A stretch of DNA of 64,000 nucleotides from assembly GCF_009727055.1 (NCBI RefSeq), contig NC_052353.1, positions 62,781,864 through 62,845,863 on the forward strand, in the 5' to 3' direction. Below the pieces are notes generated by a model. The model was not told the origin of the DNA and ran no database searches. It saw only the letters and a list, made by a program, of their open reading frames with translations. Shown here piece by piece: positions 12,356 through 20,941 of this stretch. This DNA comes from Benincasa hispida. Taxonomy: Eukaryota; Streptophyta; Magnoliopsida; Cucurbitales; Cucurbitaceae. The stretch's first letter is position 1; each line of letters begins with the position of its first letter. The translations under genes were made by a program, and so were the position numbers.

Positions 12356-14220
12356 TTTCTAAAAAAAAAGAAAAGACAAACAATACATTACTGATTATTC
12401 TACTAATTATCAAACTTTAACAAAAACAAACCACAATAAAAATCACAATAAGAAATATATATAAGAAATATAAGAAATATATTTAAAAAATTATAATAAA
12501 AATCACAATAAGGTAAACTTTTTAAAACTATTTTTAAACATAACAATAAATTAAGCTTTTTATAACTATTTTTAAACATAACAACAAATTAAACTTTTTA
12601 AATATCATAAGAAATTTATACAAAAAATCACAATAATTTTGTATTAAACTAAAAATATTAAAGTTTTTAAATTATAAACATCTACTTTTTAAACATTACA
12701 ATGAGAAAATCTTTTTAAAACTATTTTTTCAAATTTAATACAAAAAAAAATATATATATATTATAAGAAGTATATTAAAAAAATCACAATAATTTTGTAT
12801 TAAACTAAAAATATTGCACATTTTAAATTATAAACATTAACATTTTAAGGTTTATGAACATCAATTTTTTAAACATAACAATAAATTAAACTTTTTATAA
12901 CTATTTTTTAAACATAACAACAAATTAAACTTTTCAAATATCATAAGAAATTTATACAAAAAATCACAATAATTTTGTATTAACTAAAAATATTAAAGTT
13001 TTTAAACTATAAACATCAACTTTTTAAACAATACAATGAGGCAAGCTTTTTAAAACTATTTTTTTCAAATTTAATACAAAAAAATAAAACAAAATATTAT
13101 AAGAAGTATATTAAAAAAATCACAATAATTTTGTATTAAACTAAAAAAATTAAACCTTTTAAATTATAAACATCAATTTTTTAAGGTTTATGAACATCAA
13201 TTTTTTAAACATAACAATAAATTAAACTTTTTATAACTATTTTTTAAAAATAACATCAAATTAAACTTTTCAAATATCATAAGAAATTTATACAAAAAAT
13301 CACAATAATTTTGTATTAAACTAAAAATATTAAAATTTCTAAACTATAAACATCAACTTTTTAAACATTACAATGAGGTAAGCTTTTTAAAACTATTTTT
13401 TCAACTTTAATACAAAAAATAAAACAAAATATTATAAGAAGTATATTAAAAAAATTACAATAACTTTGTATTAAACTAAAAATATTAAACTTTTTAAATT
13501 ATAAATATTAATTTTTTAAGGTTTATGAACATCAACTTTTTAAACATAAAAATAAATTAAACTTTTTCAAACTATTTTAAACTATATTTTCAAAGTTAAT
13601 ACTAAAAGGATCAAATATCATAAGAAGTATATTTCAAAAAATCATAATAATTTTGTATTAAACTAAAAATATTAAAACATAAGTATCAACTTTTTAACCA
13701 TAACAATAAACTGTACTTAAATACATAAAAAAACAATAAAAAACAAACAAAAGCAAACAAAATATAAATAAGATTAACATGTTGGTGTAACATAATATAA
13801 ATAAGATTAACACTAATAACAACTATTAAGATTAACAATAATAGAGAAAGAACTACTAACATCAATATGTAAATATTATTGAATTCAACAACTATTAAAA
13901 AATTAACATGATAGATCTACTAAATATAAAAAAACTAGTAATAAATAAATAGTAAACTCACAAATTTAATAGTGCTTTTACTTTTTTCCCCCAAAGTGAC
14001 AATGGCCTCTCTTTTCTCTGTTATCTGACAACAAAAACTATGAAAAAAAAAATATATTATGAGAATATAAATTTTTTTGTTAATGTTACCTTTTTTGTTC
14101 TTTGTTGCCCAAACAACAATAAAAACTATAAAAAAAATATAGTAGTATGAGAATAGGAACAAAATTTATAGTTATTTAAACAAATGAAATTTTGCATAGT
14201 AAAAGTATAAACCTCACAAT
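12356..14220. other. AT-rich 5' region of the MULE
   Basis: Very AT-rich DNA upstream of mudrA. It includes the 335-bp tandem array (12540-13700) and then AT-rich single-copy DNA to about 14220. The open frame at 13935-14162 is low-complexity and not believed. Confidence 0.6.
12540..13700. repeat. satellite-like tandem array, unit about 335 bp, about 3.5 copies
   Basis: AGGTTTATGAACATCAA recurs at 12848, 13184 and 13519 (spacings 336 and 335). AACAATAAATTAA occurs at about 12542, 12877 and 13213, with a diverged copy near 13547. Each unit also carries AAAAAATCACAATAATTTTG twice, so the unit may itself be an old dimer. It lies in the 5' part of the MULE. Confidence 0.85.
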
Positions 14221-14567
14221 TTAATGGACGAATGTAGGAGAAGAAGAAGATTTGCCAATAAAGAAATGAAGAAAGCAGAAGCAAATTTGTAAGAGTTTTA
14301 ATTAGGTTCGAAGAAGAAGGCGAAATGATTTGAAGAAATGAAGAAACGAAAAAATGAACAAACGATGAAATGAAGAAGACAGAACTTTTGTGAGAAATGA
14401 GAGAATGAAGGCGGAGAGATGTGAGAAATGAGAGGAGAGGAGGAGGGGGTTAAAACGTTAAAGGTCGAATTTTAAAAACTTGACCCAGTGTTGGCAGAGG
14501 GGCATTGGGAATATTAAATTGATGGGACGAGACGCTACACGGCTGCAGAGATTCGAAAAGCTTTAAA
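14221..14567. other. purine-rich stretch at the MULE edge
   Basis: GAAGAAG- and GAGAAATGAGAG-rich DNA without a gene, followed by AAGGTCGAATTTT near 14460, which resembles the hairpin core at 7385-7395. Confidence 0.45.
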
Positions 14568-14885
14568 GGAGGTCGAGGGTTCAACCCTAGACCTCTTCTT
14601 CCATCTCTTCCACTGCTTTCACTGTGGAGATTCCCACAGCTTTAAATTCTTCCATCAGAGATTCCTGCAGCTTTAAAGGAGGTCAAGGGTTACCCTCGAC
14701 CTCTTCTTCGATTCTTCCACCCTTTGCAACTTTAAAGGAGGTCAAGGGTTGAACCCTCAACCTCTTCTTTAAATTTTGTTAACCCTCGACCTCTTCTTTA
14801 TTTTGTTTTAGGTCGAGGGTCAAACCTTCAACCTCTTCTTTAATTTTCGACATCTTTTTAGGTCGAGGGTTGAACTCTTGACAAA
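14568..14885. repeat. array of palindromic AGGTCGAGGGTT units
   Basis: At least five imperfect palindromes of the form AGGTC(G/A)AGGGTT..AACCCT..GACCT occur, for example at 14570-14594, 14680-14703 and 14739-14763, plus half-units to 14883. Each is followed by CTCTTCTT(T/C). Units are spaced irregularly, and arms differ by one or two bases. Confidence 0.8.
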
Positions 14886-15413
14886 ATATTTTATATAACA
14901 TTCCCGCGCTCGAAAACTCCAAAACAACCCTAAATCTCTAAATAGTTTCACAACCACAATATTTTCCTAAATTCTTTTCCCAACCACAATATTAAAAAAA
15001 ATATCCATTTAAGTGACTATACCAGAAAAATGACGTGGATGACTTGGGAATATGTATTTGATGATATATTTTGTACATTTTTCTTTTTTGTCTTTTCCTC
15101 TCCTCTCTTTCTCTCTGGACTCTCTCCTCTCCCAATTGATTATTAATAAACCTTTTATTCCATATTATATTTAAAGAATAAAATAAAATCTTACAAAATT
15201 AAAAAAAAAAAATGAAAATATGATTTATTCAGAATGACAATTATCCAGAGAGAGGTAAAATAAGATAAATAATGATAACAAATTTTTATGCAAAAAGAAT
15301 AAATTAATTACATGAAACCAAATAATTATATGAGACACACATAGAGGCATGCAGTTGAATGTCTTGAGCTGTATACTATGACTTTGGCTTTAGAGTTTGG
15401 TGTGCAAGCTCTC
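14886..15413. other. MULE edge and 3' flank of XTH-3
   Basis: A short repeat (CCACAATATT) occurs at 14955 and 14985. From about 15136 the sequence matches the 3' flank of XTH-2. No gene is seen. Confidence 0.45.
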
Positions 15414-16437
15414 TCACAGGAACCTCGGGCGCTTGCATTCAGCTGGAATGCCTTGAGGAAATCTTTTGTGGTCAGTGCAATAATTATAAATCATGAACTT
15501 AGACAATCTATTTCTACTCCTGGCATCTAGTCCTTGATCACTCTGTGCACCACCTTGCAAAGTACTCGAAAACTTGGAGGCACACGATGATGACCCAGTT
15601 GATGCAACACATCCATTGGCATTGAAGTTTCTGTATGATGCTGTGAAAGGAGCTTGTGTCCAATCAGTCTTCACCAGCCCCCCTCTGGTTGCCCAATCGT
15701 CTGCATTCCACAAACTTGAATAAACTCTCATGGGTTGACTCTTCGGGTAAGAAACTCCAATCTTTTCCCAGTTATGGAATACCCTTATAGGAATGTTATC
15801 CACTAGAAACCTGAAAAAGTAGTGTGGCTTAGTGATTTGGGAAGAAATTGAATAGTATGTAGGAAGATTGATGGTATTGCATGGCAAGGCCCTCTTACTT
15901 GATACTTTCTGGAGACCAGTCGATAGAATAGGTGTGAAATCCCTTGGTGGGATCAAACCAAAGGTGAAATTGTTGTTCCCTATTTCCTTTTCCTTGTGAG
16001 TAAACATTGGTATGAAGTGTGTATGGCTCTCCAGACGAGTTGCCTAAGAATTCAAAGTCAATCTCATCGTGCGATCCTCCTTGAGAAGATAACTGTAAGA
16101 TAATTACATATTGCAAGTTAAATCTAAAAGAACTGTGAACATGAAAAAAAAGTTCAAGATTGGATTAGAATTTTGTGTTGGAACTTACATAAAAAGTAGT
16201 GACAGTGCCTGCAGAGTTTCTAGGGACGAGCTTCATCTGTACATCAAATCTTCCAAATAGAAACTCCTGCTTTGATTGAAAACCTGACCCTGAATCTTTA
16301 TCGAGAGAAAGTGAGAGTTGTCGGCCTCCATCTAGTATATTGGCACGTGGACCACCCCAAGTAATGTCAACATCTTGGTGAAAGTTGCCAGCAGTGGCGG
16401 TCATTATAGAAGCCATGAACACACATAGTAGAATCAT
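15414..16437 (-). CDS. XTH: XTH-3: xyloglucan endotransglucosylase/hydrolase with altered N-terminus and a 4-residue deletion
   Basis: Exons on the minus strand are 16437-16189, 16092-15899 and 15810-15414, with GT..AG introns of 96 and 88 bp, giving 279 aa. The codon matching the XTH-2 start reads ATA, so the first usable ATG is ten codons in (16437). This leaves a shorter signal sequence ([17 protein letters not shown]) with no basic n-region. The catalytic [11 protein letters not shown] is intact, with Glu93 and Glu97 as the active-site pair. Twelve bases are missing relative to XTH-2, which removes RWVQ just before SKFMIYNYC in the XET C-terminal domain. No stop or frameshift is visible, so it could still make protein, but folding and secretion may be impaired. 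It may be an early-stage pseudogene. Confidence 0.85.
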
Positions 16438-16581
16438 TATTGTCGAACCTTTGTGAGAAGATATATATATATATATTTTTTTTGCTTCCGCAAGAGAGAA
16501 GCTATAACAAAGAGAGGGTTTTGAAATAGGTAAGCTGAAGAAAATAACAAAGCTTGGTGTTGAAGTTGGGTTTGAGAAACC

Positions 16582-16589
16582 TTTATATA
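16582..16589 (-). promoter_or_regulatory. TATA box of XTH-3
   Basis: TATATAAA on the minus strand lies in the same context as the XTH-2 box, about 145 bp upstream of the first usable ATG. A short (AT)n/T run near 16461-16480, absent from XTH-2, adds length to the leader. Confidence 0.65.
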
Positions 16590-17599
16590 CGTGGTGAGTG
16601 GTTAGTGGTAAACATAAAGCTTAAAAGCTATTATTTATTCTAATTTCAAAGCTGGCAAACCGTGTCAACCATGGTGAGAGCTGGATAGGGGCCCAAATCA
16701 TTGGGGGGGAAGAAGGAAGCCACAAAAATGCATATTTTAATAATGAACTATCTACATTCTTCATGCAGGTGAATTGAAGCTGGATATAATATAAGTATTG
16801 TCCCACAGATATCATAGCCGGTGCAGATAAGGAAGAGAGAGAGGCGCGACGGACAAGATCCATTTATGCTGGCAGGCATTTTCTCAAATGGGATAGCTTT
16901 AGCTTTCAGGTTCTCAATTATACCTTCCTCCGGTGGCCACAATGTCTATTGCGTTCACTTTAGAGATATTTGAGATATTTGAGGTAAAGTGTGGAATAGT
17001 AAAAAATAAAGAGTATAAGAAATTAATAAGATATAAAATTGATGTAATTTAATTATGAGGCCTACCAATTTTTTGGATCAAATAAACAAGTGAATTTCAC
17101 AATTTTAACTTTTTAATTCCTATCCTACATCTCTTTGGACTAAATACATTATTTATGTTTTTTTCTCGTAAAAGATAAAGTGGGTTGAAATTCTACTTTT
17201 TAGCCCAACTTCAAAGGTAAAATACTTTAAGGATTAAAACAGAATTAAAAAAAAAATTAGGTGCAATTGGATTAAAAGTTGTCACGTGGTAATTTGTTTG
17301 TTTGTTTGTTTTTTTAATCATTAAAAAATTATTTTTTTATGTGTATAAGGATGGGAAACATTAATTTAGTTGGAGCCACTAAATATTGCTCTTTAAATAT
17401 ATTACTAAAAAACTATATATTTAAAAAATATTTATAAACATTTCCATCTTATCTTATTTTTTAATCCCTAAATTTAGTATTTGTTTTCTCTCTCATAATT
17501 TTCTTTACGTTTACTTTTGTCTTCATAGACAATGTTTTGCTGTTTTTTTTTTTTTTTAATGTACCTGTTCGCTAAAGTATTGAAAAATTACCTTGGAAT

Positions 17600-18230
17600 T
17601 CCCAAATACACGGGGAATGAAAGAGGGAGTAGGGAATTTTTTTCCCTGTTTGCAATTTGGGACTGAGGACGGGGAATATATTCCCCGACCCTGACCTTGA
17701 TCTGTGTCTCCGTCCTGCTTCGACTTTTGTATATAAATTATAATTTTATAATATATATATACTAATATTAATATTGTAGACTTTGTTAGGATAATTATAG
17801 AGATTTTAATTATTTAAGTTTAAGACTTTATTATTTTAATTTGTTAGATGTAGTATTTAAGATATGATGTTTTAATTGTTGAATTTTAATTTATAAAAAT
17901 TATTAGAATTTTACATTTTAATTATAACTTTTAAAATTGAATGTGTATTATTACTTTTATTACTAAAATTAATAATATTTTATTTAAATGAAAGTTGTAT
18001 TGGATATGTTTAAGGAATTGTTAAAAGTATATATTTAATTGAAATAAAAAATTGTTAGAAAAAAATGATGATGGAAAATTTTTCCTATGAGGCATCCGAT
18101 CCCCGTAAAATCCTTACGGAAATCCCCACCCTACGAGAAAATTCGTGGCAATGGAGAATGAAATAGAGGAACGAGAATAGGGACGGAGAGGACTTCTCTG
18201 TTCCCGCTCCATCCTATAGAGATTTCTAGA
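17600..18230. repeat. possible non-autonomous transposon with GGGGAAT-rich ends
   Basis: GC-rich sequence with CGGGGAAT..ATTCCCCG at 17610-17720 and GATCCCCGTAAAATCC..CGTTCCTC-type sequence at 18090-18215 flanks AT-rich DNA. The arrangement suggests a dispersed repeat of about 600 bp. No target duplication was identified. Confidence 0.4.
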
Positions 18231-18339
18231 TTTCTCCTTTTGGGGCACTTCCTATGTAAAACACCAAAGTTTTCTTCACCCGAATTATTTTCCCTTTAAA
18301 AGCATCTCTTTCATTACACATAACAAAGTTCCATTATTA

Positions 18340-18560
18340 TTATTTTCTGAATTGTGAAGCTTCCTAGTATTGCATGCTCTCGAACGTTGAATGCTTGATA
18401 TAGCGGCAAGTTGACCCAATTATGCAATAACAGAGAGAAACCAAACGGTATTTAGGGAGGAAAAAAAAAAAGAAAAAAAGAAAAAAAAGCTTCCGCGTGT
18501 GCGAGAGAGCGAGATGGCTTGTCATTTGTCAACTAGATTCGTTTGAGCTGGCATCCGACG
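18340..18560. repeat. relic of an XTH-1-type upstream flank
   Basis: TTTCTGAATTGTGAAGCTTCC at 18348 and the following TATTGCATGCT match 2075-2110 upstream of XTH-1. TTGTCAACTAGATTCG..GAGCTGGCAT near 18527-18553 matches 2236-2263. Order and strand agree, so this is a leftover of an XTH-1-like unit. Confidence 0.65.
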
Positions 18561-19410
18561 AGTATTTCTATCCCACAACATTAGGTCATGGTAAATTATA
18601 GGGTTTAATCAAATTATGAAACTAAATTCTAAATAGTCCCTAATTATTTAGGATTATTTTATTAAATTATAGGGACCAAGTTCTAATTATAAATCATAAA
18701 TACTAAATTTTAACTTTTTTTTTTTTTTTCAAATTATAGGGACTAAATTTAATATTACTTTTTTTTTTTTCTAAAAAGAATTCTTAAAATTAACCTTTTA
18801 GTTTGTCTAATAAAATCTTAAAATTTATAAGTTTCAAATAAGTCATTTTATCTAATAAATTCTTAAATTTTAATTTTGTATAAAACTCTGCCATATTTGA
18901 CATCCACCAAAATATAATTAACATATTTGTATTACATATAAGTTTTAGATTTTTTTTTTTGGGTTTTTTATGCTCTTCTCAAAAATATATGTCGCATGGC
19001 AGAATTTATTAGATACAAAATTTTAAATTTATGAATTTATTTAAAATATTCAACCAAACTAACCCAAATAGTACTTGTTAGGTTGTGTTAGGTAAAATAT
19101 TTGTTTGGTTTGGGTTAATTTTTTCAAGGATTGGCAAGAGTTTTTGGGGAAAAAATCGATTCAACCTACATTATTTTCTTCGACATTTTTGCCCATGAAG
19201 GACGTTACATGGACATAGAAGGCTCTCTGTCGATATATAATGTGTGGGTAGAAAGACAATTTCTGCTCAAGAAGGTTGTCGCGTTGGGAAAAAAAAAAAA
19301 AAGGCTTTCTGCTAATGTTCATTAAGTGGGCAAAATTGAATTTCTACCCACGTTTTTTTTACTATCGTCAGTAGAGATGCTGGCACATCATTAAATGCAT
19401 TAGCATTTAG
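18561..19410. other. AT-rich intergenic DNA
   Basis: No gene is supported. It contains poly-T runs and GGGACTAAATTT-type dispersed repeats. The open frame at 19131-19325 has no recognised domain and ends in a Lys run. Confidence 0.4.
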
Positions 19411-19415
19411 AGAAG

Positions 19416-19596
19416 AGTTAAAATTGGGAAGATAATAGTGTAAATATTATTCTTCTTACTTATGAATCAAATACAAGGTCTTCTTATATAGAAGAAAGAC
19501 CAACTATCAAAAAGGAAAAAATATTACAGACATAAATGATAAATATATACATATTAAACATCAAATATTACAAGAGAAATAAAAGAAAATCTAACA
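19416..19596 (-). repeat. 3' LTR of the copia element
   Basis: On the minus strand it begins TGTTAGATTTTC directly after the purine tract CTTAAGGGGGAG (19597-19608) and ends at 19416. It matches 47425-47609 base for base over most of its length, including TTCTTCTTACTTATGAATCA on the plus strand. At 181 bp it is short for an LTR, but this is usual for this kind of copia element. Confidence 0.85.
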
Positions 19597-20090
19597 CTCC
19601 CCCTTAAGCTAGTTTGTAGATGTCATCCGTAGTCAGCTTGCTGAGAAGTTTAAAAAATTGTCTTTTCGAAAGGCCTTTAGTTAGCATATCCTCATTGTTT
19701 GTTCTGTCGTTGGAAGATAATATATGCATATTACACCTGCATCAACCTTCTGCTTTATGAAACGCTTGTCAACTTCAATGTGCTTTGTCCTATCATGTAG
19801 AACTAGATTATGAGTTATAGCGATGACAACCTTGTTATCACAATAAACTCTTATAGGGTTTTCTTGAGACACTTTCAGTTCTTCAAGGATCCTGTTGATC
19901 CATATACCTTCACAAATTTCATAGCTAAGGAACTAAATTCCGCGTCAGTACTACTCCTGGCTACTACATTTTTGTTTTTTACTACACCATGTAATTAAAT
20001 TTCCTCTAATAAATGAACAATAGCCAAAAGTAGATCTTATATTAGTAGTTTTCCAACCCAATCTGCATCAGTATATAATTTAACACTACT

Positions 20091-20420
20091 ACAAAAACAG
20101 TGTTTCTTGACTTTTTTAAAACGTCAAGAAAGCTAATGTCAAGAATGTCGATTTTCTTGATGTTTTAAAAACGTCAAGAAAAGTGACACTTGACATTTAA
20201 AAAACGTCAAGAAACACAGACACTTGACATGTTTGAAATGTCAAGAATATGGGCATTCTTGACAAGGAAAAAAGTCAAGAAATTTTATGAACTTGACATT
20301 TAAAAAATGTCAAGAAACACAGACACTTGACATTTTTGAAATGTCAAGAATATGGGCATTCTTGACAAGGAAAAAAGGTCAACAAATTTTGTGAACTTGA
20401 CATTTAAAAAATGCCAAGAA
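20091..20420. repeat. CACTA-like end with a 103-bp tandem repeat of TTGACATTT hairpins
   Basis: It starts CACTACTACAAAAACAG, a typical CACTA-transposon terminus. Short palindromes of the form CTTGACATTTAAAAAATGTCAAG follow. A 103-bp unit is tandemly repeated (GGGCATTCTTGAC at 20251 and 20354). No opposite terminus was found, so it is a fragment. Confidence 0.65.
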
Positions 20421-20496
20421 ATTTTCTTATGATTTTTTTAGAAAAATTTATAATGTTAACGTTTTTACCTATAATTGCTCCTGTATTTTGATCCAA

Positions 20497-20941
20497 CTAT
20501 GAAGCACAGATACTTCATGTGAGGCAAAGAATCCGTATCAGACATGTATCAGATACTGATACTTCTAGATACTTCTCAGATACGTATCTGACGAGCGATT
20601 TGATGTATCTATTTNGTATCAGACATGTATCAGATACTGATACTTCTAGATACTTCTCAGATACGTATCTGACGAGCGATTTGATGTATCTATTTTTACG
20701 CTTACTTTTTTTTAAAGAAAAAAGACAAACAACTCATCTAATCTTTTTCCATCTAAAACTAAGCAACCTATTTTTTTAAGCAAGATAAAATGTACCTTCA
20801 ATGTATCAGTATCATCATTTTTTAGAAATATATATTAAAATAATATATAAAAATGATGTATCCTTCAACTTATTCGTATCTTAGTTTTTTAGAAATTGAC
20901 GAATTATTGTATCTAATCATATCCGTGTCTATGCTTCATAG
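20497..20941. mobile_element. hAT-type MITE with 8-bp target duplication
   Basis: The ends are inverted repeats: CTATGAAGCACAGATAC at 20497 and CCGTGTCTATGCTTCATAG ending at 20941. TGATCCAA flanks both sides exactly (20489-20496 and 20942-20949), the 8-bp duplication expected of hAT elements. There is no coding capacity. The interior carries an 80-bp duplication around an N at 20615, so its true length is probably about 80 bp less. Confidence 0.75.
20535..20695. repeat. apparently exact 80-bp duplication across a single N
   Basis: 20535-20614 and 20616-20695 read the same, joined by N at 20615. A likely unmerged contig overlap. Confidence 0.85.

Larger units (their letters stand above)
7096..14990 (-). 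mobile_element. degenerate MULE (Mutator-like) carrying mudrA-like and plant-mobile-domain genes
   Basis: The DNA between the two duplicated XTH blocks holds, in minus-strand order, a mudrA-like transposase (12355-9919) and a plant mobile domain gene (9579-7606). A 335-bp satellite-like array precedes the transposase start. Hairpin-forming GGTCGA-rich sequence occurs near both outer edges (7363-7407 and 14465-14885). Both genes carry stops and frameshifts. The precise terminal inverted repeats and the 9-11 bp target duplication expected of MULEs were not found, so the limits are only the points where XTH-block similarity stops. Confidence 0.6.
15136..17597. repeat. duplicated block, copy B (contains XTH-3)
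   Basis: This is the counterpart of 4083-7095. Gene, introns and both flanks align throughout with small indels. It ends where CGGGGAAT-rich repeat DNA starts at about 17600. Confidence 0.7.
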
